A stretch of DNA of 36,048 bases from Cylindrodendrum hubeiense (Eukaryota; Ascomycota; Sordariomycetes; Hypocreales; Nectriaceae): contig JAANBB010000412.1 in the NCBI GenBank assembly GCA_014621425.1, positions 1 to 36,048 on the forward strand. The letters run 5' to 3'. The number at the start of each line of letters is the position of its first letter. Positions within the stretch are counted from its first letter, which is position 1. The translations under genes and the position numbers were made by a program. The notes under the pieces were generated by a model. It ran no database searches, was not told the DNA's origin, and worked only from the letters and a program-made list of their open reading frames with translations. Shown here one piece after another: positions 10,115 through 19,928 of the stretch.

Positions 10115-11896
10115 ATGCGATTGTTGAACGCTCAGACTCTGAACGTCGAGTTTTTTGCTGGCGATGATGTGCCAGGATATGCGATCCTGTCCCATACATG
10201 GGGAAAGGAGGAGGTGACTCTCGACGACATTCAGAGATGCAGCCATGCTGAGAAGACGGGGCTTGAGCGATACAGCAAACTGCGGGGAAGCTGTGAGATT
10301 GCAACTTCATTTGGGCTCAACTACATCTGGATCGACACTTGCTGCATCGACAAGAGTAGCAGTGCTGAACTCTCAGAGGCTATCAACTCCATGTTCCGCT
10401 GGTATGCGGAGTCGGTCGTTTGCATCGCGTTCTTGGAAGACGTCGGCAGCATGAGTGGCGCTGATGGGACAAACTCGGTGTTTAGGGATAGCCGTTGGTT
10501 TACAAGAGGTTGGACATTGCAGGAACTGATTGCTCCCAACAAGGTGGTGTTCTACAGCGATGACTGGGCCCCCCTTGGCACCAGAGACTCACTGAAGAAA
10601 GACATCCAAGAAGCCACCAGGATCCCAGAAGAGGTGCTTGAAGCAACCTCTCAATCCAAATCGAGTCGAGATGTGAAATTGAGACAGCTCTCTATTGCGG
10701 AGAGAATGAACTGGGCGGCGAAGCGAGAAACAACCCGGTCAGAAGATATCGCCTACTGCCTCCTTGGTCTCTTCGACATCCACATGCCGTTACTCTATGG
10801 CGAAGGACAAAAGAACGCCTTCAAGCGACTTCAAGAAGAGATTATCAAGTCTACTGATGATGAATCCATCTATGCTTGGTGTCTTCCTCGACACCTAAGC
10901 GAAGGACAAGACTTCTGGGGGTTGCTCGCTGACAGCCCGGCAGCGTTTGAGATTGACCATGGCCTGGACGACATCAACAGCTTGGTCCCAAAGCGATCGA
11001 AGTATATTTCGCTCCGATCCGGCTTTTCTACTGCCATGACAAACCGAGGCTTGCACCTGGAACTCCCCCTGACGCCACTCCCAACAGATAAATCAGGGAC
11101 CATCTTTCTCGCCTTTTTGAATTGCGAGCTGCGGAGGGGACAGGCCTCCATCAACCCAGCCATTATACTTCAGAGAACTTCCTGGGATAACGATGCCTAT
11201 TTTGTGAGGATCCGACCTGACATGTTGGCTCTCTCAATGATGAACAACATCATTCTTCCCGACGAGCTCCTGGGCATTATTGCAAAGGACCAGGTCGAAC
11301 CTTTATTGGAGGCGGTTTCCCGTCAGATCTTTGTGCCTCACAACACCCCGGAAATCAGATATCTGAAGGGCATGATATTCCATCCCGAAATGAAAGATCC
11401 AGAAGAAGAGTCGCCATACGCCCTCCACGTACGCTCCCGATCACCAACCTGGCAATACTTCTATGACATGTCCAAGGAGTTCTCAGGATCGCCAGAATCC
11501 TACGAAATCAACTTTGACATGGCTCCCGGCCCCACCGTGGAAGACTTGACCAGCGCCAAGGTCCTTGGGGTGCTTGAGCTCACTCTCAGCAGTGTGCATG
11601 GCTCACAACCTGAGGGAACATGTTTAGTTGCCGGCGTGGAACCTCTACCCCCAAATCCGTTCGGCACCGCAGCCTTGTATTATTTGCCGTGGTACGCATT
11701 CGAGACTGAATCGCGAATTGCCAAGAGTGACTTCGAGGGGGTATTGGACAAATCGCAGCGGCAGGACCATTTGAAGCTGCCGCACACGGTGAGGGCATCC
11801 ATTGGACTGGAGAGCAAATACTCTAGCCTCTTTTACAGTATATCTTTAAAGGTAGAGGCGAAGAAAGGGGTTGGAAGTGGGATTCTGTGGTTCTGA
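10115..11896 (+). CDS. HET-domain protein (heterokaryon-incompatibility type)
   Basis: Intronless, 593 residues from the chosen start. The HET domain covers about residues 20-140: GYAILSHTWG (21-30), YIWIDTCCIDKSSSAELSEA (70-89) and SRWFTRGWTLQELIAP (126-141). The conserved region AERMNWAAKRETTRSEDIAY (about 195-214) through YGEGQKNAFKRLQEEI follows. The C-terminal ~340 residues resemble the uncharacterised domain often attached to HET in these proteins (DUF8212-like, from memory). There is no NACHT or WD40 region, so it is a short HET protein, not a full HET-E/D/R homologue. HET proteins trigger cell death on contact with a genetically different partner; a role here is inference from family. 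The frame opens at 10034, but MRLLNAQTL at 10115 is where this family usually begins. Confidence 0.9.
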   Translation: MRLLNAQTLNVEFFAGDDVPGYAILSHTWGKEEVTLDDIQRCSHAEKTGLERYSKLRGSCEIATSFGLNYIWIDTCCIDKSSSAELSEAINSMFRWYAESVVCIAFLEDVGSMSGADGTNSVFRDSRWFTRGWTLQELIAPNKVVFYSDDWAPLGTRDSLKKDIQEATRIPEEVLEATSQSKSSRDVKLRQLSIAERMNWAAKRETTRSEDIAYCLLGLFDIHMPLLYGEGQKNAFKRLQEEIIKSTDDESIYAWCLPRHLSEGQDFWGLLADSPAAFEIDHGLDDINSLVPKRSKYISLRSGFSTAMTNRGLHLELPLTPLPTDKSGTIFLAFLNCELRRGQASINPAIILQRTSWDNDAYFVRIRPDMLALSMMNNIILPDELLGIIAKDQVEPLLEAVSRQIFVPHNTPEIRYLKGMIFHPEMKDPEEESPYALHVRSRSPTWQYFYDMSKEFSGSPESYEINFDMAPGPTVEDLTSAKVLGVLELTLSSVHGSQPEGTCLVAGVEPLPPNPFGTAALYYLPWYAFETESRIAKSDFEGVLDKSQRQDHLKLPHTVRASIGLESKYSSLFYSISLKVEAKKGVGSGILWF

Positions 11897-12479
11897 ATGG
11901 ATCTCATGGCGTATCTTTCAGTTATAAAGGCTAGCACCCCTATTTGGGCTGTATTCCTCAAATACCTTCAGGGGCGTATGGACTGCCCACTGTAATACAC
12001 GCGGCGACAAAAAGAATAATGTCTGATAAAATAATCCTTATTTCTCGACAAAGCTCTTCCCTAAAATGGTTCAAACAATGCTATAGCTTCCATACCTGTT
12101 GAGAGTAGCCAAATCGATCATCGACGCGTTGCCTGAGACTCGCTTGGCATCTGGCAGCAGGCATCCAAAAGATCAACCGCAACCATATCTGCACCTTCTG
12201 GACGCCCATATATTGAACTGCCTGATAGGGAAGCACAAGTTGGCACATAAAGCCCAAGGCAACAAATTGAATGATTCGTCTAAGTATTCGAACATTTCGT
12301 ACATGGCGGGATGCCTGCCAACCCGCACTTATTGATTAACCGTCCATTGTGGCGCGCCCTCTCTCTCCCCCAACATGCCAGACTTGCTCGTCCATCGAAA
12401 TACAATGCCGGCCCAAATTCAAATCGATAGTGTCCAGAACGCCCGGTTCCGCTTCGTGCTCTATCCGCTGATGATGTCG
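11897..12479. other. Intergenic, convergent 3' ends
   Basis: About 580 bp between the stops of the HET gene and the minus-strand V-ATPase f gene. The small open frame at 12099-12335 has no recognisable features. Nothing else is seen. Confidence 0.5.
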
Positions 12480-12893
12480 TTACAAGGCAATCGCGCCTCT
12501 TCGGCTCTCTCGGGTGTGTAGGAGTCCCTGGATTCCGCAGAAGACGAAGAATCCCTACATTTTGTCAGTGTCAGCGCATGGCTATGTGATTGGTGAAGGG
12601 ATGGATTGGTCGGAAGGGATGTGCGGGTCGAGGTTACGTACAGCGTAGACGATGACGGCAGTGAAGATGGTGCCGGCCACTGCCTTGCCGTCCTCGGGAT
12701 CTTCCCTGCCGCCGACAAACTCCTCATGGCCGCTACGGTATAGGGAAGCGATAACACTGAGGATGACGATGGCGAAGACGGAGAGGACCGTGCTAGAAGT
12801 TCGATGTTAGCTGCGTCATGCCGGGTTGAAGCTAGGGCGGGTGGGATTGGCGCACCAGGACCACGCGTTGAAGGCGCTGACGACGGGCTTCAT
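12480..12893 (-). CDS. V-type ATPase Vo subunit f (YPR170W-B / RNase kappa family)
   Basis: Three small exons on the minus strand, 12893-12856, 12792-12642 and 12554-12480, with GT-AG introns of 63 and 87 bp; the first carries a CTAAC branch site. The product has 87 residues. It starts MKPVVSAFNAWSCTVLSV and contains a first membrane helix (about 12-32), the loop GHEEFVGGREDPEDGKAVAG, and a second helix (about 54-75, TIFTAVIVYAGFFVFCGIQG). It closely matches the yeast 85-residue protein YPR170W-B, the f subunit in the proton-translocating Vo ring and a relative of metazoan RNase kappa. Length, both helices and the EDPEDG loop agree. The role in vacuolar acidification is established for the family and inferred here. 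No other gene lies between it and the HET gene. Confidence 0.9.
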
Positions 12894-14759
12894 TATGGGC
12901 AGAATCGGTAGACTGTGTAATCGGGGCGAACAAGTAGCCGAAAGCGTTGCGAGTGATGTGGATGGTGGGGTGGTTGCGGGAGATGATGTTGATGGCGAAG
13001 CTGTCGGAGCTCCTGCTTGGAGTGTTGTTCCGGGGGCTGTCGCCAGGCGGCCAGTTCTTGCCTCACTGATAAGGCTGGAAGCATCCGCCACACAATGCAA
13101 TCCGATAAGTGGCTGCGCCACACAATGCGCCACCCTAGTGAAAGTGCAGGGACCGTGGATCTGAGGCCCGAATGGATCTCCCTCTGTTCGGCTGCTCGTC
13201 ACCAAGACGAAGAGCGAACATGATTTTTGAGCATCCACGCCTGGTGCGCCTCGGTCGAGGCATTGTTCCCTCTGCTTGTGTTCCAGGAATTAACTCGTAC
13301 TTCCAAGTGCCTGCATACTCATCCGACGGAGGATTTGCCGCTAACTGGGATCTCATCGGCCCATCTCACGAAGTGATGCAAACACGAAACCCAAAGGAAT
13401 AACTCGTTGGCTGTTGTATTCGCGCATGCCTCCTTGGATGCCTAGGTAGGGCACGTACGAAGTGCGTGCTGCATGCCTTGGCGGGCTACCAACATGCTTA
13501 TTTTCGTCGACGAGGCAGCCAACATGTCGGGTAACAGGCAAAACTTGGAACCCTGGGAACAAACAAGCGCTCATCTCGGTGAGTGGGATGCCTGAGACGC
13601 CCACGACGAGCGGGCGCAGCGAGGTCGATCGCTGGAAGTCATGGCGCAAGTTCGAAATGATGCACTGCAAGTGACCTTGGCGCTGACGGGGAGACGGTCT
13701 CCCGAGTTTGATGCGCCAATGGTTTGCAATGTCGCCTACTCGGCATGAAACGAAACGAAACGCCTCCCAAGCCATGGCATCCCCTCTCCCCTGCGACGGC
13801 GCCTTCGCCTTCGCCCAGCAACAGGACTGTTTGGCTATGGCGGGCTTCTGTGATCTAGTGCAGACGAGACTCCCCTTCCCACGACGCGGCCGGATGGCTG
13901 TTTGCTTCCGCCAAGGCTAAAGCGTCAGGGCGTACTATATTCGAGAATGGCTCTAACTGCGAATCCGACTCCTGCCTTTGCGTGCGCCCTTCTATCGGAG
14001 CTAGGCCTGCACTCACGGGCGTCAATTGTGTCATGTTGCACGCCGTGCAGCGTCACACACTTCCTTTGCTTTCTACACGACGTGGTTGTCTGCACAGCCT
14101 CCGTCGCCCTTGGCGATGAGACCCAAAAGCTGATGCCGCTGCATGCAACCTCCCGCCACTTACTGAGTACGAAAAAGACAGCAGCGGCCCGTGGGTGCCG
14201 TTCAATAGAAACAAAGCTCACTGTGAAACCAAACGCCGCGGCGTCCTCGGATCCCGGCTCCAAGCGTCTGCTGACACCCAATCATGGCCGCTGGGGGCCA
14301 ACGCAAAGAGACGTCGCCCCGGCATCACTGCCCTCTCCGCGTTTAAGCGTTGCAGTAATTCGCGGACGCTCGTCTAGATGCAACAGAGCCTCGCGATGGA
14401 TTCGAAAGTGTACGTTGTACGGGAGCAGCCCGCCGTGGCTGCGCACGACCACTGTCCAACCGCGACACCTCGACAGTTCCGGCTTCTTTACTGGGGCCAT
14501 GCCTTATAACCCCATCGTTCTGCACCTGCCAGCTGCCTGCCAGACCGTTGCGCTCGGCCTCAGCCTTTTTTACCTGCAGTGATTCATATGCCTTCAGATA
14601 CAAAGAATCTGCCACTGTCTTGAGCTCGGCTCCCTCCTCTCCCGTTGTCTCACTCACCTTCTCTTCCTCGACAACGTAGCAACACTTGCCCAACAAAACC
14701 GCCTACCTAGCGCAACACAAGCCCGTCCTCAACTCTAGGCCATACTACATCCATCCAAA
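12894..14759. other. Long divergent upstream region, V-ATPase f and SOD-like genes
   Basis: About 1.87 kb between two divergent start codons, with no supportable gene. The longest open frame (13902-14582, plus) has no domain or membrane pattern and overlaps an equally open antisense frame, as expected of GC-rich chance frames. CGCCACACAATGC occurs twice at about 13086 and 13114. The part before 14759 is C/T- and A/C-rich and is probably the SOD-like gene leader. Confidence 0.45.
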
Positions 14760-15606
14760 ATGCGATCCTCCACTGCCCTTGCCGTTCTGGCCATGGCCCT
14801 CATCGGTCACGTTGCTGGCCAGGAGGCTGAGCCCGTCACCGACAACCCCGTTGGAGTCGTGTACAAGGCTACTCTCCCCAAAGAACCCTTCTTCAAGGGC
14901 GCCGCCCTCGATGGAAACGTCAAAGGGTTCATCACCGCCATGGCCGCTGAGGACGCAAACGGCGTCAGGTTCAAGCTCAAGTTCGAGAATCTACCCAAGG
15001 AGGGAGGGCCATTCCGTGAGTACCTCAATCCTGCGTTTGGATAGAGACGTGCAACAATTAACACAAACAGTCTATCACCTTCACGTCGACCCTGCCCCTG
15101 ACGGAAACTGCACCAAAACCCTCGCCCATCTGGACCCTTTTGAGCGCGGCGAGGAAACCCCTTGCAATGCAACCGACCCTGCCTCGTGCCAGGTCGGGGA
15201 TCTCAGTGGAAAATATGGCAAAGTCATATCCGATCCCTTCGAGGCGGAATACACCGATTACTATGCATCCACCAAGGAGGGAATTGGTGCCTTCTTTGGC
15301 AACCGGTCCTTTGTTCTGCACTATGCCAACAAAACCCGCCTGACATGCGCAGACTTTGTCCATCTGAAGGATGCTGTGCCTCCCTCCAACGTGACCTACA
15401 CTCATCCACCACTGACCACCCCTGTATCCTCGAAACCCTACGAGGCTACGCCATCTACGACTGGAGCGGCCGGACAGTCATCTACGACTGGTGTCGCTGA
15501 ACTTCCATCTTCGACAGCGACCCCCATCCCATCGTCAGCTTCGTCAAACATGCTGTCGGCGTCCTTCCTGGTGGCAGGTATCACACTTCTATTGGCTGTA
15601 CTATAA
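14760..15606 (+). CDS. GPI-anchored, copper-only superoxide dismutase-like protein
   Basis: Two exons, 14760-15015 and 15071-15606, joined across a 55-bp GTGAGT...CAG intron, give 263 residues. Residues 1-20 are a signal peptide. The SOD-like domain covers about 30-185. Copper ligands are present: YHLH (His88, His90), LAHLDP (His105) and FVLHY (His169). Asp129 of VGDLSG is kept, but the zinc histidines are not: Gln126 stands where the HVGD histidine would be, and the preceding loop has no His. This is the pattern of Candida SOD5-type copper-only enzymes. Several N-glycosylation sequons and four Cys of the mature domain (99, 117, 125, 178) suit a secreted protein. A Ser/Thr-rich stalk (about 200-245) and a hydrophobic C-terminus (SASFLVAGITLLLAVL) indicate a GPI anchor. 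It probably handles superoxide at the cell wall; that is inference from family. Confidence 0.88.
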
Positions 15607-15997
15607 TGGGATATGCTGGGAAACGTGGGCTTCTTGCAGGAAGCATCCGTGGAGTGCAAAACGCTAGGACGCTAGGGAGCAGGATTCCCGGAAGACGAGA
15701 GCTGGCACTGAGAGATTAATAGAATCGCCGACATGCCAGGGTAGGTTGCCGATATAGTTAGATAGAGGTAGACACTTCTCATCGGGGACTCGCTTTGGTT
15801 CGGTACATGTAACTACCTAATTCACACAATGAAATCATGATCGGTCAATGTGACTTATTTGATGCTATATTTGCAAGGACCAGAAAGACAAAGGTTATAC
15901 GGTGGAGAAGCCTCCATGATGTGTGTAAGAAGAGTAGTGCCAAGTGCGCTTGTATGGATCCAAGCTTTACCCCCTTGAAGTAGAACTAGACATCAAT

Positions 15998-16029
15998 CCA
16001 AGCCAGCCAAGCCAGCCAAGCCAGCCAAG
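15998..16029. repeat. 9-nt tandem repeat CCAAGCCAG
   Basis: Three full copies of CCAAGCCAG at 15998-16006, 16007-16015 and 16016-16024, followed by a partial CCAAG. The copies are identical, so the array is probably young. It lies about 400 bp downstream of the SOD-like gene. Confidence 0.85.
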
Positions 16030-16939
16030 AGCATCCTACAAGGATCATAAATGTTGATTCAGGTCGTTGTTCTTGTGCAGTCTCAATTTCCCGGGGATTA
16101 AGATAATACTTGAGGTAAGTACTCCCTAAACACAAGGCAGATATCAGTGCGTAGGTATTCCTTTACATCTTTGTTAAGAACCTAAACGGCCTAGGTTATA
16201 ATGGGATGTACACGGATTGAGCCTTGCATCAGTGGCTAGATTTAGACTTATGTTGCATTCTCTGGATTGGTTTATGACCGTTGCATGCCACATCGGATAA
16301 CGGCGGGCCTAGTGCTCCATTGACTTTTCGTTCCCACTGCTTTGGGAAACATGTGGGATGTCCTCAAACTTCGGGAATCCTTCACAGCTACGATCCAGCT
16401 GCCGGTGAGCTTTCTGGCAATAGCCCCAGGACTCAAGTGGAGCTTCGGCAGCTAAGAAAGGAAGGTCGTCCAAATATGGCCGAGTTAGCCAATCCCTGGC
16501 TTGAATCGCCGTCCGTATTAACATTCGCATCGCTACCCTCCCCGCAGCCATCTCTTACATCGGACCGCCGTCCGCAGCAACTGGGCAAGGTCTCCAGGAC
16601 CCGGATTGGTACTCCTGTCAATGCAGGTGAATAGATCCAAAATGGTATATTTCACAGAGTGACAGTGGTATTGGCCCACGACAACGGGGCGGAGCCTCAG
16701 GGCTGAAGGTGGGTGGGAGTACATTAACAACACACAGTGATGCAAGCCTGAGCCGCGCGCTTCCAACCAGACGGGACATCCGCTGATTGACTGGAGGCAA
16801 GTTTAAGTTCGGTAAGAACGGGTATCCCTAGCCTCCACGGGAGGCAGTGGGGGGGGGCTTGGCTTGTTCAACGGGTGGTGAGATAATAATAACTCGCCCT
16901 TCATCTCCCAAGTCTCCGGGCGTGGAATCAACTATGTTG

Positions 16940-16953
16940 TAGTTGTCGGCGAC
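16940..16953 (-). repeat. Inverted copy of the 16-nt array unit
   Basis: TAGTTGTCGGCGAC is the exact reverse complement of 14 bases (GTCGCCGACAACTA) of the array units at 17142-17155 and 17174-17187. Facing copies about 190-220 bp apart could fold into a stem. Confidence 0.7.
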
Positions 16954-17092
16954 CAGTGCTCGCAACATCGCCGACGAAACAGGTCATCGATACATGGAGG
17001 GTCAACGGCCATAGCACCGAATTCCTTATCGATAACACGAGACTGCTCGCTAGCGGCATGTCACCGATACTTTGAGGTCGCCGTCCTGTGTA

Positions 17093-17204
17093 GTCGCCGA
17101 CAATTATAGTCGCCGACAACTCGAGGTCACCGACAACTATGGTCGCCGACAACTATGGTCGCCGGACTGTCGGGTCGCCGACAACTATAGTCGCCGACGT
17201 CACC
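17093..17204. repeat. 16-nt tandem array, unit GTCGCCGACAACTATG
   Basis: About seven adjacent units of 15-17 nt start at 17093, 17109, 17126, 17142, 17158, 17174 and 17190. Most begin GTCGCCGAC or GTCACCGAC, followed by AACTAT or a diverged tail. More degenerate GTCACCGATAC and GTCGCCGTC copies extend the region left to about 17060. The units are contiguous, with no unique spacers. Confidence 0.8.
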
Positions 17205-18167
17205 AACGACATATCACTGGCTAGCTCCACCTTCCAGAACATCAGCTGGCAACTCATCCGCATGGAAACACCAGCCTCAGCCCTGTGGATCCACTTCCCA
17301 TTTATTTCACTGCCCTGAAGCTGGAGACCCATGTTGTCCCCGTCCAAGCAGGGATGAACAACTCCCCGACCCATCCCCCCTGTCGAATGAAGTCTGCGTT
17401 CGTCGGGCGGAATCCTCTCTGTTCCTGCGTCGTGATATCCGCGGCACGGGGTGAGGCCCGATATTGGGGCTGGGAAGGCCTCCAGTGTGTGCAAACGCCG
17501 CATCGTCTTCAGGGGGGATATTTGTCTCCGTGCTAGCTGCGGTGGGGCCGGCCAGCGCCAACCATGATATATATCATCATGAAGCGTCGCCCTGAGATGC
17601 TTGTGCACAGCTTCCAAGAACAGCCTTAGGCACCTTCAACGACCTCGGACTCCTTCTCAGCCTACTCGACCAATTCTCCCTTGAATCTCTCAAATCTCAA
17701 CATTCAAAACTGTCTCCCCAGCAATTCGTTTTCAACTGTCAGCTCCCCCACCTAGACTCAATTTACACGAAGCCACGCCCATTGGGCTCTCATACGCGCG
17801 GGCACATCGCCACACACCAATCATATCGATACTGGATTCAGCCCTCATATTTTTACCCGCATTCGCTCCCTTCTACATGCCTTCTTCACTTCTAGTATGT
17901 AGCTTGCCCTGATTACCAAGCCCTAAGGACGTGTAGCTACGTCTTGATTACCTCATATTTTGACCCCAGCTCCCCTCTTAAGAAGTCCGCTCTTAAGATA
18001 ATTTTGCACAAGCACCTCCTGCACTCCAAAAAGCCTCATACGTCACATCCAGTGACATGATGCATGCCGCGATAGAGGCCTTATATGATGCTGACAGCCT
18101 TGTCGTACAGCTCGAAACCACGTCACTGCCTCCCAGACCGAGAAGGTCGGTGACTGGACCATCAACC

Positions 18168-19928
18168 ATGGAGTATAACTCAGCTGTGGACAAGTTCCGA
18201 GATGACGAGTATCCCAATATGTCTCAAGGTGTGAAATGCCAACCCCGACCTCCGTCTCACATATCATGTTAACGCAAGCTCTAGGAGCATATCTCGACCA
18301 TGGAGGTGCTACTATCTACGCCCGATCCCTCGTCAGCAGTTTCTCGCACGCAATGATCAGTAACCTCTGGGGCAATCCACACTCTGAGAACCTCCCAGCT
18401 AAACTGTCTGGGGAAATGATCGACAGCGTTCGGATCAAGGCCTTAGAATTCCTGGGGGCTGATCCTGAGCATTTCGACCTGGTGTTTGTCGCAAACGCTA
18501 CGGCCGCCATCAAGCTAGTTGCAGATGGCTTCCGTGATCTGGGAGAGAAGACTCCCACTAAGAGCTTTTGGTATGGTTATCATAGGGAGGCCCACACCAG
18601 CATCATCGGTGTCAGAGAGTTCACCGCCGGTGACTATCACTGTTTTGAGGACGACCGTCAAGTAGAGCGTTGGTTAGAATGCCCTGCCAACAACACTGTT
18701 CGAAACTCCAAGTCCACAGGCCTGGGTCTGTTTGCGTATCCCGGACAGTCCAACCTCAGCGGACGTCGACTACCCAAGGCATGGCTAAGGAACATCCGAG
18801 AGAACCCACAACTTCGAAACACTTACACGCTCTTCGACGCCGCCGCTCTCGCCATGACGAGTTCTCTAGGCTCCCTCTTTAGCGACCCTGATGATGCCCC
18901 GGATTTCACCTGCCTGTCATTTTACAAAATATTTGGATTTCCCGACCTTGGTGCCTTGGTTGTTCGCCGGTCATCGGGTCACGTATTGAATCTGCGAAAG
19001 TACTTCGGAGGAGGAACTATTGCACAGCTCTTTCCCCTCAATGGAGACAAGCGCATCGCCAAGAAGATACCTGGCCTTGGTGATCAATACGACATGTGGA
19101 ACATCCATGATGGCCTTGAGGACGGGACTCTTCCGTTCCACAGCATTTTGGCACTCGGCCTGGCCATTGATACCCATATTCGGCTTTACGGTTCCATGGT
19201 AAAGTATACCCTACTCTTGGCAGGAGACAGAAGTTAACCAGGTCAAGGATGTCATCTCTCGTCACTGCAACTACCTTGCCCGTTCGCTATACAAAAGCCT
19301 CATGGCGCTAAGATATCCCAACGGCTTCCCTGTTGTGGAGGTCTATGTTGATGACCCAACCATGTACGGGGATCCTTCACGACAGGGTGCTACGTTTGCC
19401 TTCAATGTGATGAAGCAAGACGGTACATATGTCCCTTGGACGGATATTGAAAGACTTGCCAACGATGCTGGAGTCTATATCCGAGCAGGAGGTGAGAAGC
19501 TTCTGCGAAAATGAGAGGCCTGTTGACTAACTCATTCAGGTGTCTGCTGTCCTGGTGGTGTATCAAAAGCCCTCGAGTATGAGGAATGGGAGTGGAATAG
19601 AATGTTTTCGAGTGGACATGCCTGTGGTGCGAATGAAATGGCCATCATCAACAGGAGACCTACTGGGTAAGCTTCAGTGAATTTTAGCTCATCGGAGAGA
19701 AAGCTGACCTGATTCCATAGCATTGTTCGTGCCAGTCTCGGGGCCATGACGACAAAGGCGGACGTACATGCACTGCTCATGTTTCTTCACAACGAGTTTA
19801 TTATACAAGCGTCAGGAGCACAGTCACCGTCGCTCCTGGAACCTTCCAGGGACACACTCCGCCTTCCCCTCCGAGAGATGAACGCCAACTACAGCATTGC
19901 CGGCGTCGCCTACTTGAAAGAGCCCTGA
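18168..19928 (+). CDS. Molybdenum cofactor sulfurase-like, PLP-dependent class V enzyme without MOSC domain
   Basis: Proposed exons are 18168-18228, 18279-19198, 19242-19491, 19540-19666 and 19721-19928, giving 521 residues. The fold is that of NifS/class V desulfurases. YLDHGGATIYARSLV (25-39) and NLWGNPHSEN (49-58) match Moco sulfurase N-termini. LFDAAA (205-210) carries the likely PLP-contacting Asp207, and SFYKIFGFPDLG the PLP-binding Lys237. HDGLEDGTLPFHSILALG (297-314) is conserved, and SGHACG supplies the putative sulfur-carrying Cys439, followed by RRPTGIVRASLG. Full fungal Moco sulfurases are about 800+ residues with a C-terminal MOSC domain; here a stop follows the desulfurase half and the next kilobase encodes no MOSC. 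The intron after exon 2 (43 bp) and the AAG acceptor of intron 1 are weak points. In-frame upstream Mets exist at 18057 and 18060; 18168 has the better context and family fit. The substrate may not be Moco. Confidence 0.82.

Larger units (their letters stand above)
15607..18167. other. Gene-free stretch with short tandem repeats
   Basis: About 2.56 kb without a supportable gene. It holds a 9-nt repeat (15998-16029), a G-run near 16850, and a 16-nt array with an inverted copy (16940-17204). Frames at 16281-16634 (plus) and 17153-17617 (minus) are open but show no known domain and cross or abut repeats. The last ~500 bp before 18167 is C/T-rich and probably the promoter and leader of the next gene. 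Confidence 0.45.

Noticed and set aside
13902..14582. A 226-codon plus-strand open frame
   Set aside because: There is no recognisable domain, conserved pattern or good start context, and the antisense strand is also open over much of it.
16281..16634. A 117-codon plus-strand frame upstream of the 16-nt array
   Set aside because: It has no recognisable motif and is overlapped by open minus frames. I could not support it as a gene or a remnant.
17060..17204. Possible CRISPR array
   Set aside because: The units are contiguous with no unique spacers, and the genome is eukaryotic. It is a minisatellite.
17153..17617. A 154-codon minus-strand frame
   Set aside because: Its end is made of the 16-nt tandem array, and the rest shows no domain. 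Coding use of the array is not supported.
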